DNA from: Planctomycetota bacterium
GTDB lineage: Bacteria; Planctomycetota; Planctomycetia; JALXBF01
Direction: 5' to 3'
DNA: 64,000 bases
NCBI GenBank assembly: GCA_026991575.1
Contig: JALXBF010000069.1
Coordinates: 1 to 64,000, forward strand
Each line of letters starts with the position of its first letter. Within the stretch, counting starts at the first letter, position 1. Position numbers and translations under genes: made by a program. Below are positions 26,697 through 36,189 of the stretch, one piece after another. The notes under the pieces were generated by a model, which was not told where the DNA came from, did no database searches, and saw only the letters and a list, made by a program, of their open reading frames with translations.

Positions 26697-28532
26697 ATGT
26701 GCGGGATTGCGGGGCAAGTTGGGGTTGGCGTTGAGAAGGCCGCGGTAGAGCGGATGCTGACTTGCATCGTGCACCGCGGGCCGGACGACCAGGGGGTGTT
26801 CGCCGATGAAGGGATTGCCTTCGGCATCCGGCGGCTGAGCATCATCGACATTGAGGGCGGTAAACAGCCCGTTTCCAACGAGGACGGATCCATTCACGTG
26901 GTCCTCAACGGAGAAATCTACAACTACGTCGAACTCCGTCAGGAACTGCTCCGCCGTGGTCACCAATTCCGCTCCCAGGGCGATACCGAGGTCATCGCTC
27001 ATCTGTACGAAGAATACGGTGACCGCTTCGTCGATCACCTCAACGGCATGTTCGCCATTGCCCTGTGGGATAGCCGCAACCGCCGGTTGCTGCTTGTTCG
27101 TGACCGGCTAGGCAAGAAACCCGTGTACTGGTGCTACCAGGATGGCAGGTTGTGGTTCGGATCCGAGCTCAAGTGCCTGCGGGCCGTCGATGCCCCGGTG
27201 GGACAGACGGATCTCACGTCAGTGTACCACTACCTGGTCCTGGGGTACATGCCGCACCCGCACACGGTGTACACAAACGTCCGCCAACTGCCTCCAGGGG
27301 GGATGCTGGAGTACCGCGACGGGCATGTGCGGGTGGATCGGTACTGGGAGTTCCGAGCCAGCGTCCGTCAGTGGGACGAACGGGAGGCGGCGGAGCACTT
27401 GCGTGACCTGTTAACGGATGCGGTCCGCATACGGTTGCGCAGCGACGTTCCGTTGGGGGCCTTCCTGAGCGGTGGTCTGGACTCCAGCATCGTCGTTGCG
27501 CTCATGGCACAACTCAGTCCAGCGCCGGTGAAGACGTTCCACATCCGGTTCAGCGACGATCCGGCCCCGGAGCACGAGTATGCGCAGGCGGTGGCCGACC
27601 AATATGGGACTGAGCACCACGTACTGACGGTCACGCCGGAAAAGATGGACGTGCTGGACCGTATCCTGGACATGTACGACGAACCGTTCGGTGACTCGTC
27701 CGCCGTCCCTACTTGGTACGTGTCCGGGCTGACGAAGCAGTACGTCACGGTAGCACTTGCCGGTGACGGGGGCGACGAAAGCTTCGCCGGGTACAACCGC
27801 TACCGCGTTGCACTGCAGCGCCGCCGCCTTCGGCGGTGGATTGGGCCGGCGTGCCGGTTGCTTGGACCAGCTGTCTGGCATCTCACCCCGCACAGCTTCC
27901 CCGGCCGACGGATGATCCGTGCCCTCGGGATGGATGGATATCGCGAATTTGCTTCGGGTATGCCGGAACTTGAGACGCGTTGGCTATTGGGCCCGGCGCT
28001 TCGACCGGCTGTGAACGGCACGACGACATGGGAGGTGGTCCGGCGCGATATCGAAGCGGGGGATCCTACAGACCCACTGTCGCCCTTTACTGCGTTCGAC
28101 ACCAGGCGCTATCTGCCAGACGACATCCTGGTGAAGGTCGATCGCGCCAGCATGTCGCATGCCCTGGAGGTGCGTGCGCCGCTGCTGGACTACCGCGTGG
28201 TGGAATTTGCGGCGACATTGCCCGCAGAGCTGAAGCTCGACAATCGAGGGGGCAAGCGGCTCCTGAAGATTGCTTTCGGTGACATGTTGCCGGAAAAGGT
28301 GCTGGAGCCCCGGAAGCGCGGCTTTTCCGCGCCGCTGCGGGAATGGCTTGCGGGCGAGCTGGCGCCGATGATCGAATCGGATGTGCTCAACGGCATTCTG
28401 GTACGGGAGCGGCTCATCGATCGCGATGCTGTGCAAGTCCTCGTCGACGAGCACCGCCGTGGCCGCCGCGACCATCGGAGGATGCTGTGGCGCTTGCTGG
28501 TCCTTGCGCGCTGGCTGCGGAGGTTCGGGTGA
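26697..28532 (+). CDS. Asparagine-synthase-like amidotransferase (XrtA/PEP-CTERM type)
   Basis: A glutamine-dependent amidotransferase of the AsnB fold. Mature Cys2 (MCGIAG) is the glutaminase nucleophile, with RLSIID, VLNGEIYNY and GDTEVI of the N-terminal domain. The synthetase domain has the PP-loop FLSGGLDSSIV (about residue 256) and LAGDGGDESFAGYNRY, and ends with KVDRASMSHALEVRAPLLDYRVVEFA. All expected catalytic motifs are kept. At 611 residues it is longer than biosynthetic AsnB and matches the subgroup found in exosortase A-associated polysaccharide loci (TIGR03108-like). There it is thought to amidate a carboxyl group on the glycan or an aminoacyl decoration rather than make asparagine. 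Probably co-transcribed with the megaenzyme. Confidence 0.85.
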   Translation: MCGIAGQVGVGVEKAAVERMLTCIVHRGPDDQGVFADEGIAFGIRRLSIIDIEGGKQPVSNEDGSIHVVLNGEIYNYVELRQELLRRGHQFRSQGDTEVIAHLYEEYGDRFVDHLNGMFAIALWDSRNRRLLLVRDRLGKKPVYWCYQDGRLWFGSELKCLRAVDAPVGQTDLTSVYHYLVLGYMPHPHTVYTNVRQLPPGGMLEYRDGHVRVDRYWEFRASVRQWDEREAAEHLRDLLTDAVRIRLRSDVPLGAFLSGGLDSSIVVALMAQLSPAPVKTFHIRFSDDPAPEHEYAQAVADQYGTEHHVLTVTPEKMDVLDRILDMYDEPFGDSSAVPTWYVSGLTKQYVTVALAGDGGDESFAGYNRYRVALQRRRLRRWIGPACRLLGPAVWHLTPHSFPGRRMIRALGMDGYREFASGMPELETRWLLGPALRPAVNGTTTWEVVRRDIEAGDPTDPLSPFTAFDTRRYLPDDILVKVDRASMSHALEVRAPLLDYRVVEFAATLPAELKLDNRGGKRLLKIAFGDMLPEKVLEPRKRGFSAPLREWLAGELAPMIESDVLNGILVRERLIDRDAVQVLVDEHRRGRRDHRRMLWRLLVLARWLRRFG

Positions 28533-28641
28533 GCAGAGCGGCGATCCGCTGTCCCAGCACGAATCCGTGGCCTGCGGTACCTCTATCCGTCACGTCTGAC
28601 CGGCAGGATTAGATAATCCGCCTGCGTCCATGTAGAAAGAA

Positions 28642-29982
28642 ATGCGAATCCTGTTCATCTCCAAGTGGCATGTCCTCCCGGCGGATACCGGGGGGAAGAT
28701 TCGGACATGTCAGGTGCTGAAGGGGCTGGCACGGCGGCACGAAGTGCATCTGGTGTATAACACGGTCGGCAGACCGAATGCCAGAGGTCGCTGGGAAGGT
28801 AGGGCTCTCAGCGGCCATGGGTGCTCCTTCGGGCGCGACGCAGGCGGGCCTGGTGATGTACCCTCCGATAGTGGGTTCCTGGATGGCGTGCGCTGTCATG
28901 CGGTGCCGACCACGACGCCCGCGCAGCGTGACTGGCGGTACTGGCTAGCCCTGGGACGTAACTTCGTTCACCCGGCTCCTTTTAACGCCCACAAGGATCG
29001 CGATCCGGCCCTGATACGAGCGGTCAGCGAACTGTGCCACCGCCTGCAGCCGGACGTCGTCATCTGCGACTTCGTCCAAACGGCACTCAACTGCAACGGG
29101 ATCCACCACTGGCCCAGCGTGCTGTTCCAACACAACGTCGAGGCGGAAGTCTTCTGGCGACAGGCGCGGCGCGCCCCGAAAGGAACGTGGCGTGCACTGT
29201 TTGCCCTGCAGGCGCAGAAGATGCTCCGCTTCGAACGCGACATGGTCCGGCGGTTTGACGTGGTGGTGGCGATCTCCGAGCGAGACAAGGTTCTTTTCGA
29301 ACAGCTCTACGGCTGCCGGAATGTGTTCGTCATCGATACGGCCGTCGATGTCGAACGATACGCTGACGTTCGGCCGGATCGACGTTCAAGACGCGTGCTC
29401 TTCATCGGCGGGCTTGACTGGATCCCGAACCCTCATGGCGTTACTCACTTCTGCCGGCGCATCTGGCCTTTGATTCGCGCCGAAGTCCCGGACGCGACGT
29501 TCGAAATCGTCGGTCGCAATCCCGGACCGGACCTTGCCGAGGTCGTCTCCGGCATACCGGGTGTCACTTTGGTGGGCACGGTACCCGATACCCGGCCATA
29601 CCTGGCGCGGGCCGCCGTTTGCGTCGTGCCGCTGTACATGGGTGGGGGTACGCGGATGAAGATCTACGAGTATATGGCCCCCGGGCTTCCCGTTGTATCG
29701 ACTTCGCTGGGCTGCGAGGGGCTGCCGGTGCGCCATGGCGAGCACCTGCTGGTAGCCGATTCGGACGAGGCGTTTGCCCGCGCTGTCGTTCGGCTGCTGA
29801 GCGATCCGGAGTACGCACAGCGGATCGGGCAGCAGGCCGCCAGCTTCGTCCGACAGAATTTCGCAGCCGACGTCGCGGCCGTCCAGTTCGAAGGCCACCT
29901 ACGCCAGGCGATCCGGTTGTTCCGCGCAAGACGAACCGCGGAGAATAACCGTTCTGTGAAGGGGGCCAGCGCGAGGGCATAG
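28642..29982 (+). CDS. Sugar transferase, GT4, TIGR03087-like (PEP-CTERM/XrtA associated)
   Basis: A GT-B glycosyltransferase of 446 residues. It starts MRILFISKWHVLPADTGGKIRT, which is the characteristic opening of the exosortase-associated TIGR03087 group. The C-terminal half shows VVAISERDK, VIDTAVDVERY, LFIGGLDWIPNPHGVTHFC, FEIVGRNPG and the donor-binding MGGGTRMKIYEYMAPGLPVVST. The ATG lies nine bases after a short GA-rich stretch (AGAAAGA) that may act as the ribosome binding site. It would extend a lipid-linked oligosaccharide on the cytoplasmic side. Role assigned from family membership and context; the sugar is unknown. Confidence 0.85.
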   Translation: MRILFISKWHVLPADTGGKIRTCQVLKGLARRHEVHLVYNTVGRPNARGRWEGRALSGHGCSFGRDAGGPGDVPSDSGFLDGVRCHAVPTTTPAQRDWRYWLALGRNFVHPAPFNAHKDRDPALIRAVSELCHRLQPDVVICDFVQTALNCNGIHHWPSVLFQHNVEAEVFWRQARRAPKGTWRALFALQAQKMLRFERDMVRRFDVVVAISERDKVLFEQLYGCRNVFVIDTAVDVERYADVRPDRRSRRVLFIGGLDWIPNPHGVTHFCRRIWPLIRAEVPDATFEIVGRNPGPDLAEVVSGIPGVTLVGTVPDTRPYLARAAVCVVPLYMGGGTRMKIYEYMAPGLPVVSTSLGCEGLPVRHGEHLLVADSDEAFARAVVRLLSDPEYAQRIGQQAASFVRQNFAADVAAVQFEGHLRQAIRLFRARRTAENNRSVKGASARA

Positions 29983-30209
29983 GGCTACGTAGATATTGCC
30001 AGGCGACCAAACTCAGCGATCGCATCCGGTGTGCTGCACCAGCGAGCCACCTGGTCTAGACCAACTTGAGCAGGACCATCTCGTCCGTTGTAGGGTCGGC
30101 GAGAAGACTGATCTGGACGGTCGGCCGGACAAGATTGCAGCCGATTGAGACGATCGGACGCGCTGATCCACGGGCACGCTGCGTTCGGTTCTTCGCGACG
30201 ATCGGGTTC

Positions 30210-31298
30210 GTGGACACGAATAAATCACCTGCTGTGAGCGAGCGCGGCCAAGTCGTCTATCTGATCGTTACGGTCGACACTGAAGAAGAAGGGCTTTGGG
30301 GGGGAAGCTACCCGGTCGACGGCGGCACCGTGCGCAACGTCCTCGAAGGAGTTCCACGGTTTCAGGAGCTGTGCGATCGGTACGGAATCCGGCCCGTGTA
30401 CCTGATCGACACTCCGGTGGCGACGGATCGTGAAGCGGCCAGTCTGTTGCGATCACTCCAGGACGAAGGGCGATGTGAAGTCGGCGCGCACCTGCATCCG
30501 TGGTGTACGGAACCTCACATCGACTACAGGTTCCCTCGCGATTCGTACATGATGAACCTACCAGTCGAGGTGCAGCGGGCGAAGCTTCGGACACTGACGC
30601 AGCAGATCGAAGAGTCCGTCGGCCACCGTCCCGTTTCGTTCCGCGCCGGCCGCTACGGGCTGGACCGGCACGGAGCCGCGATTCTGCATGAACTGGGCTA
30701 TGCGATTGATTCGAGCGTCGTTCCGTACACGCGTCACACGGCTGAGGGCGGACCGGATTTTAGTTCTGCTCCACTCGCGCCCTTTCACGTCGATACCGAC
30801 TCGGCGGATCCGACAGGTGCTCTCGTCCCGACCGACGGCGATGACGGACTGCTGGAAGTGCCCGTGGCCGCGGGCTACACGAGAACTCCCTTTGAGTGGC
30901 GGCACAGGCTGCGCGACAGGCTGGAACGCTCATTCCTGCGGAAGCTCAAGGCTGTCGGCGTTATCGATCGGCTCGGCATCGCGCGCCGGGTCAAATTCTC
31001 CCCGGAGCAGGCTAGCTGTTCGGACATGCGAGCGCTGGTGGACTGCTACCTCAAGTTGGGCTTGCCTTGCATGGTGATGATGATGCACTCCAGCTCGCTT
31101 GCCGCAGGCTACTCACCGTATGCCTCTGATCGAGCTGCTCTGGAGCGGTTTTACGCGCGACTAGAAGATGCGTTTGCCTACGCCCTGGAACGTGGCTTGC
31201 AGCCGGTGACTTTCCGCGAGTTCCACGCCGCCTTCGTAAGCCAGGGGACCGTTCCTAAGGAGCAAGCTGGCGCCGGTAGCCTGCCCAGCGCTCGGTGA
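30210..31298 (+). CDS. Polysaccharide deacetylase (NodB-like)
   Basis: A NodB-homology protein. Near the N-terminus it has YLIVTVDTEEEGLWGG (metal-binding and catalytic Asp region) and then GRCEVGAHLHPWC, the His motif. RPVSFRAGRYGLDRHG (motif 3) and a late MVMMMHSSSL (the final His) follow. The order matches family 4 carbohydrate esterases, which remove N-acetyl groups from glycans. XrtA loci carry a deacetylase (TIGR03006) at the same position, although this one is longer. The track start at 30066 adds about 48 residues without homology; I favour the GTG at 30210, with a GTG at 30234 as alternative. No signal peptide is evident, so it may act on cytoplasmic intermediates. Confidence 0.75.
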   Translation: MDTNKSPAVSERGQVVYLIVTVDTEEEGLWGGSYPVDGGTVRNVLEGVPRFQELCDRYGIRPVYLIDTPVATDREAASLLRSLQDEGRCEVGAHLHPWCTEPHIDYRFPRDSYMMNLPVEVQRAKLRTLTQQIEESVGHRPVSFRAGRYGLDRHGAAILHELGYAIDSSVVPYTRHTAEGGPDFSSAPLAPFHVDTDSADPTGALVPTDGDDGLLEVPVAAGYTRTPFEWRHRLRDRLERSFLRKLKAVGVIDRLGIARRVKFSPEQASCSDMRALVDCYLKLGLPCMVMMMHSSSLAAGYSPYASDRAALERFYARLEDAFAYALERGLQPVTFREFHAAFVSQGTVPKEQAGAGSLPSAR

Positions 31299-31574
31299 CG
31301 CATCGGCCTGGGCCCGATGCCGCGGTCGTACGTTAGTCGTTGTCGCTCGCGACAACTGGCGCAAGGACCTGGCCGTGGGAGCACGGTGGGAACGTGCCTC
31401 AGGAATTCCCGAGCTGTTATCCCGGGGCCCGATCTTCAGCGTGGCTTGGGCTGCGAGGACCAAGGTTGACCCGTTCCCACGTTAAGGAACGAGGTCGAAT
31501 CTGAACTGACAATCGTCGCCCAGTGATGTTCTGCAGCACCTAACCCGACCGAGCTTGCGCCCGAACATGGGGTC

Positions 31575-33071
31575 ATGAGTGTAACTATCTGCGACCTGTT
31601 CCGCTGGTCGGCCCGGTCTCATCCCGGGGATCCGTGCATCTGGTACAAAGGGCGTACGTACACATATGCCCAGCTGTGGAACCAGAGTGTGGCGATCGCT
31701 GGCTGGCTACGTCAACAGGGTCTCCGGGCCGGAGACCGGGTCCTGATCTACGGTAAGAATTCGCCGGAGTACGCAGCGGCATATTTCGGTACATTATTAG
31801 CGGGCGGGATCGCTGTCCTCTGCGGACCGGCCTTTTGCCAGCGTGATCTACGCGAGATCGTTCGCGATAGCCACCCCCGCGCTGGCATTGGCTGCGGTTC
31901 ATTTTTTCAAACGCTCCAGCGCTGCGGCGCGCTTCCGGCAGGTATCCCAACACTGTCGTTCTGCGAGCCAGACGGCGACGGGACCGTGTCATCGCTGCAT
32001 GCGCAGGCGCGCGGGCTAGGAGATAACTGCCCTGAACCAGAGCCGTCGGATTTCGCCCATATCATCTACGGCACTGACAGCGCTGGAAGGTGGCGCGGCG
32101 CAACCTTTCGCCACTGCCATGTCACCCACGCCGTCCGTACGCTGCTGACCACGATCGAATTGGACGACGCAGTGCGGGCCGCCGTGACTCTGCCGTTCCA
32201 CGAGTCGCCGGGGTTGCTCGGGCTGGTGCTGTTGACCGCAGTCGGAGCAGAAATCGTCCTTGCCAACTCAACCCCATTGCCAACCCACGACGATGTGGAC
32301 ATGCTGTGGTTGCGTTCGGCTGCTGTGCCCGAGGTCATCGATAACGCCGGATCAGACCTGCCCGAGCAGTTGATCTGTTGGGGGCCCAGCGACACCGACG
32401 TGCACGGTCCCCTGCGGGAACTGGGGGTGCAAACCGCCGCCTTCCACTGGCACCACACGGTGGCTGGCCCGATCCTGAGGATCCTGTCGTTTGACGGGGA
32501 TGCTGTGGGCAAACCAGTCGATGGCATCCACGCACAGGTGCAGAGCAAATGTTCCTGCGGTCATGGTGACTGTCCTGGTGAGCTCGTTGTCTCGGGCGAT
32601 TCCGTGATGGCAGGGTACTGGGACCGCATTCAGGCAGCAGCTGTGGACGGTGAGCAGGAACCTGTCGGCACCGGCGACCTGGCCATCAGGGAATCTGAAG
32701 ACCGAATTCGCCTCCTGGGCAGAGCCGACCGATCGTTCTACGTGGAGGGCCGACGCGTCCACCCTGCGGAGATCGAAAGAGTGCTGGTGCAGCTCACAGG
32801 AGTGCGCCATGCTGTGGTTGTGCCACTAACGTCGAGCAGCGGCGCTAACACCGCTGGAGCGGTTGTGGTGCTAGCCTCCGCTGCCGCTACAAGCAAGCAG
32901 GAGATCCTGGAGTACTGTGCTCAGCAGCTCCCGGAACACAAGCGACCGGTTCGGTTGGTTGTAGCCGATCGTATACCGACCAACGGTGACGGCTCGCCTG
33001 ACACACGAGCCATACGAGCGCTACTTCTGAATGAGGCCGCATCCGGTAGGTCTTCCGTGAGTCAGGCTTGA
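31575..33071 (+). CDS. Acyl-CoA ligase/adenylation-like protein with degenerate active site
   Basis: The overall ANL (AMP-forming ligase) layout is clear: N-terminal FRWSARSHPGDPCIWYKGRTYTYAQLW and GDRVLIYGKNSPEYAAAYFG, and C-terminal GTGDLAIRESEDRIRLLGRADRSFYVEGRRVHPAEIE. However, the phosphate-binding loop that normally reads TSG(T/S)TGxPKG is IIYGTDSAGRWRG (about residue 163). The YGxTE-type motif is replaced by an FHWHH region. The C-terminal catalytic Lys of the PxTxxGK motif is Asp (PTNGDGSPD, about residue 466). The 498 residues are otherwise full length with no stop. XrtA loci normally have an acyl-CoA ligase here (TIGR03098). This copy may be inactive, structural, or specialised for another reaction. 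Confidence 0.75.
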   Translation: MSVTICDLFRWSARSHPGDPCIWYKGRTYTYAQLWNQSVAIAGWLRQQGLRAGDRVLIYGKNSPEYAAAYFGTLLAGGIAVLCGPAFCQRDLREIVRDSHPRAGIGCGSFFQTLQRCGALPAGIPTLSFCEPDGDGTVSSLHAQARGLGDNCPEPEPSDFAHIIYGTDSAGRWRGATFRHCHVTHAVRTLLTTIELDDAVRAAVTLPFHESPGLLGLVLLTAVGAEIVLANSTPLPTHDDVDMLWLRSAAVPEVIDNAGSDLPEQLICWGPSDTDVHGPLRELGVQTAAFHWHHTVAGPILRILSFDGDAVGKPVDGIHAQVQSKCSCGHGDCPGELVVSGDSVMAGYWDRIQAAAVDGEQEPVGTGDLAIRESEDRIRLLGRADRSFYVEGRRVHPAEIERVLVQLTGVRHAVVVPLTSSSGANTAGAVVVLASAAATSKQEILEYCAQQLPEHKRPVRLVVADRIPTNGDGSPDTRAIRALLLNEAASGRSSVSQA

Positions 33072-33263
33072 CCAGGGGCTGAGGCGTGTCGATCAAACGC
33101 TGGTTGAGACGCTGTGCGGTTCGGACTGTGCATCGCAGATGCGCGGATGCGGCGAAGCCTGCGGTCGGCTTCCAGACCGGGTTCCGCGCCGCGAATGGAA
33201 TGGCTAGTTTAGACCGTCGGCCACATGGAAGTGGGGGCAATCGATAACCATCGGCCGTAGTCA

Positions 33264-34349
33264 ATGCCCCGATCCGATCCGATGCTGCAGACGTCGGTAT
33301 CGACAGAAATTGTCCGTTCGGTAGATGTCATTCGGACTGCGCTGCCCAAGAACGGGGCGGGCACTGAGTCGCGCCGAGCAGTGCCAACGTCATGGCGTCC
33401 GGAATGGCTAACGGTGCTCGCAGACGGCCTTGGCCATGAACCGTATGCTGTGCGAGCTGTCGTCCCCTCTGGTACCGCCGTGGGCTGGCTCCTATTGGCA
33501 AGGGTGCGCCATCCACTGTTTGGTCACGCCCTAGTTTCGCTGCCGTATGTCAGCAGCGCGGGGCCGCAGGCGGAGGATGCTGTGGTTCAGGGGCAATTGC
33601 TCGACGAGGCCGTTCGGCTCGCGGAGGAGCTGGACGTTGACCACGTCCAGATTCGCATGGAGTCGCCGCTGGAGCACGAAGCGTTCACGGCGGTCCGGCG
33701 TGACAAGGTGATGATGCGCAGGGCACTACCGCCTTCAGTCGAGGAGCTGTGGAAGGAACTGAAGCCCAAAGTCCGCAACCAGGTCCGGAAAGGCGAACGG
33801 TCACAGCTAACAGTGCACTGGGGCCGGGACGAACTGCTCGCAGACTTCTACCGCGTCTTTGCTCGCAATATGCGCGACCTCGGCACGCCCGTGTACCCGA
33901 GGCGGCTCTTCGCCGCGATGCTAAGACACTTCGGCGATCGGTGCGAGATCTGCGTGGTCCGCGGCCCAGAAGGGACTCCGTACGCCGCAGCCATCCTGGT
34001 CCACGGTGACGGGTCCACTGAGGTGCCCAGCGCCAGTTCGCTGCGCGAGTACAACTCCACCTGCGCGAACATGCTGATGTACTGGCACCTGCTCAAACGC
34101 ACCATCGAACGCGGACAACGACAATTCGAGTTCGGACGCTCCACCGTTGACAGCGGCCCGTACCGGTTCAAGAAGCAGTGGGGGGCACAGCCGACGCAGC
34201 TTTACTGGTACTACCACGTCCGCCGCGGTGATCCGACGGCTGTCCGACCGGACAGCGAACACTATGCGTGGAAGGTGCGGATGTGGCAGAAGCTGCCGCT
34301 GTGGCTGGCGAATACGCTCGGCCCTTGGCTCGCCCGCGGCATTCCGTAA
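33264..34349 (+). CDS. FemAB-like GNAT-fold protein (XrtA/PEP-CTERM associated)
   Basis: A 361-residue member of the FemAB/acetyltransferase_6 group, resembling TIGR03019 of exosortase A loci. Recognisable elements are LPPSVEELWKELKPKVRNQVRKGER in the linker between the two GNAT-like halves, FYRVFARNMRDLGTPVYPRRLFAAM, and EFGRSTVDSGPYRFKKQWGAQP near the end, which is nearly diagnostic for the group. FemAB proteins transfer aminoacyl groups; here the likely target is a sugar or lipid-linked glycan. No signal peptide. An ATG at 33282 is a possible alternative start. The following GT2 gene starts 23 bp downstream, so the two are very probably co-transcribed. Confidence 0.85.
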   Translation: MPRSDPMLQTSVSTEIVRSVDVIRTALPKNGAGTESRRAVPTSWRPEWLTVLADGLGHEPYAVRAVVPSGTAVGWLLLARVRHPLFGHALVSLPYVSSAGPQAEDAVVQGQLLDEAVRLAEELDVDHVQIRMESPLEHEAFTAVRRDKVMMRRALPPSVEELWKELKPKVRNQVRKGERSQLTVHWGRDELLADFYRVFARNMRDLGTPVYPRRLFAAMLRHFGDRCEICVVRGPEGTPYAAAILVHGDGSTEVPSASSLREYNSTCANMLMYWHLLKRTIERGQRQFEFGRSTVDSGPYRFKKQWGAQPTQLYWYYHVRRGDPTAVRPDSEHYAWKVRMWQKLPLWLANTLGPWLARGIP

Positions 34350-34372
34350 GCTCAGAACCCTGACCGAGACCC

Positions 34373-35587
34373 GTGACGACGTTTCTCACAGCGCTGTTCT
34401 GGACCAGCGTCGCGTTGGTCGCGTACCACCTGGTTGGCTACGTAGCGGTGCTGCGCCTGGTCAGCGCCTTGCGCGGTCGCCGTGACCTGAGGCGCCCGCA
34501 GAACACCGCCGACTGGCCCACTGTCTCGCTGATCATCCCGGCACACAACGAAGCAGGGGTAATCGCCGACACGCTGCGCTCGGTTGCCGGGCTTGACTAT
34601 CCGCCCGACCGCCTCGAGGTCATCGTGGTCGATGACGGTAGCACGGACGGCACCGCTGAGCGGGCGCGGCAGGCGTGTGACGGAAAGCGGCTGCGCGTGC
34701 TGGAGGTCCGCCCGAGGCAGGGAAAGCCGAACGCTCTTGCCGAAGGTAGCCGGGTTGCCCGCGGCGACGTGCTCTGCTTCATGGATGCGAACGTCACGCC
34801 GAAGGCGGACTCGCTGCGTGCCCTTGTAGCTGCCCTGTCGAGCGATCGCATCGGTGCCGCCTCAGCGTTTGTGCACTTGAGAAATGAAGGAACTGACCTG
34901 CACATCGGGGAGAGCATCTACTACGGGGTGGAACACAGGCTGCATGGCCTGGAAACTCGTACAGGCAGTGCGCTGAGCGTAGACGGCAGCATGTACGTCG
35001 TCCGCCGCAGCCTGTACCAGCCATTGCCAAAGGACACGATCCTGGACGATTTCGTCACCAGCATGAATGTGGTCCGTCAGGGAAAGGACGTCGTTTTTGT
35101 ACCGGGAGCGACGGCAAGCGAGGCAGGCACGGAGAGCCTTGCGGATGAGTGGAAGCGGAAGAAACGGCTCGCGGCTGGATCGTTCCAGAGCCTGTGGCGC
35201 AGGGCGTTCCCCCCGCTGTCTCGGCCGGTGTTGCTCTGGCAGTTTGTGTCTCATAAGCTGCTGCGCTGGTTGCTCCCGTGGCTGCTCGTGGTGATCGTGG
35301 TGACGGGCTTTGCCCTGCGCGATAGGTCGCCCGTCTACTGGTTGGCGAGCCTGCTGATCGTGGCAGCGGCGGCTCTGGGGCTGGCTGGCGTACTGATCCG
35401 GCCCTTGCGACGTGTGCCCCCGTTCGGCCTGTTGGCTTATGCATTGGTCAGCCTGACCGCGTTCGCACTCGGACCGCTGCTGGCGTTCCGGCAGGGGGTG
35501 CTGTGGGAGAAAGCATCGCGAGCAGGCGTTGACGAGAAACGCTCGGCCGCAACGCTAACACCGGAAGCACATGTCTCCGTGGAGTAG
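34373..35587 (+). CDS. Family 2 glycosyltransferase, membrane-anchored
   Basis: A 404-residue GT2 enzyme with an N-terminal membrane segment and about three C-terminal ones (WLLPWLLVVIVVTGFAL and after). Motifs are VSLIIPAHNEAGVI, VIVVDDGSTDGTAERA, the DxD-like CFMDANVTPKADSL, and DGSMYVVRRSLYQPL. The later KRKKRLAAGSFQSLWRR corresponds to the (Q/R)xxRW-type region. It is the same architecture as the gene at 247, so the locus holds two paralogues at its ends. GTG start at 34373, chosen because it lies just after the FemAB gene and before the membrane segment. It is the last gene before the intrinsic terminator at 36026. The sugar is unknown. Confidence 0.85.
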   Translation: MTTFLTALFWTSVALVAYHLVGYVAVLRLVSALRGRRDLRRPQNTADWPTVSLIIPAHNEAGVIADTLRSVAGLDYPPDRLEVIVVDDGSTDGTAERARQACDGKRLRVLEVRPRQGKPNALAEGSRVARGDVLCFMDANVTPKADSLRALVAALSSDRIGAASAFVHLRNEGTDLHIGESIYYGVEHRLHGLETRTGSALSVDGSMYVVRRSLYQPLPKDTILDDFVTSMNVVRQGKDVVFVPGATASEAGTESLADEWKRKKRLAAGSFQSLWRRAFPPLSRPVLLWQFVSHKLLRWLLPWLLVVIVVTGFALRDRSPVYWLASLLIVAAAALGLAGVLIRPLRRVPPFGLLAYALVSLTAFALGPLLAFRQGVLWEKASRAGVDEKRSAATLTPEAHVSVE

Positions 35588-36025
35588 CCGATCACGGGTC
35601 CAATCGCTGGTCGGATCGATCAGGCCAGCACCGCGCTAGTGCCCACAACCACAGGTCGTTTCTTCGGACGGCGCGGCAAACATCGAGCAGGATGTGATCC
35701 CGCTTCCCGCCGAATCGGGCGTGCGTATCTAGACCGTCGGATAGTCTCGATAAGCCGTAATCCTGTCCGGTGCAGCATCCCGATGGGCCGTTCGACCGGC
35801 CGCATGACCCGGCTCGGAAACGCTGCGGGCCCACAATTGTCTGGAAGGGTGGGATGCTGGAGCTGAGCTGAACTCGCCTCGGACGGGCCAGAGCGAACAG
35901 CCTGCGACGGCGACAGGGGGCCGGAGGGACGGGGCCGGCGAACGTCCGTCGAAGCAACCAATCCGGTCGGCGTGGAGGATGTCCCTCGCGGCGCCGGATT
36001 GGTAACGACATCTACGCTGCGTTGG

Positions 36026-36056
36026 CCCGCTGGTCGCGCCACCAGCGGGTTTTTTT
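36026..36056 (+). terminator. Strong rho-independent terminator closing the polysaccharide/PKS block
   Basis: CCCGCTGGT, a six-base loop, then the perfect complement ACCAGCGGG, followed directly by seven Ts. It lies about 440 bp past the last glycosyltransferase stop codon and is the clearest intrinsic terminator in the window. Confidence 0.85.
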
Positions 36057-36189
36057 GTGCGCGCCCGCGCCACCGACGGATTAGCTTTCTGCGCTCCGCG
36101 CCCCCCCGCGAGCGGCGGTGGGGCACCGCTGCGGGGTGGCGAAGAAATCTTTTTTGGTTGAGGGTGCCGCGGCGCTATCCATCAACCTT

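Noticed and set aside
31296-31322. GCATCGG/CCGATGC hairpin directly after the deacetylase stop, considered as a terminator
   Set aside because: No T-run follows and the downstream gene is in the same direction; too weak to call.
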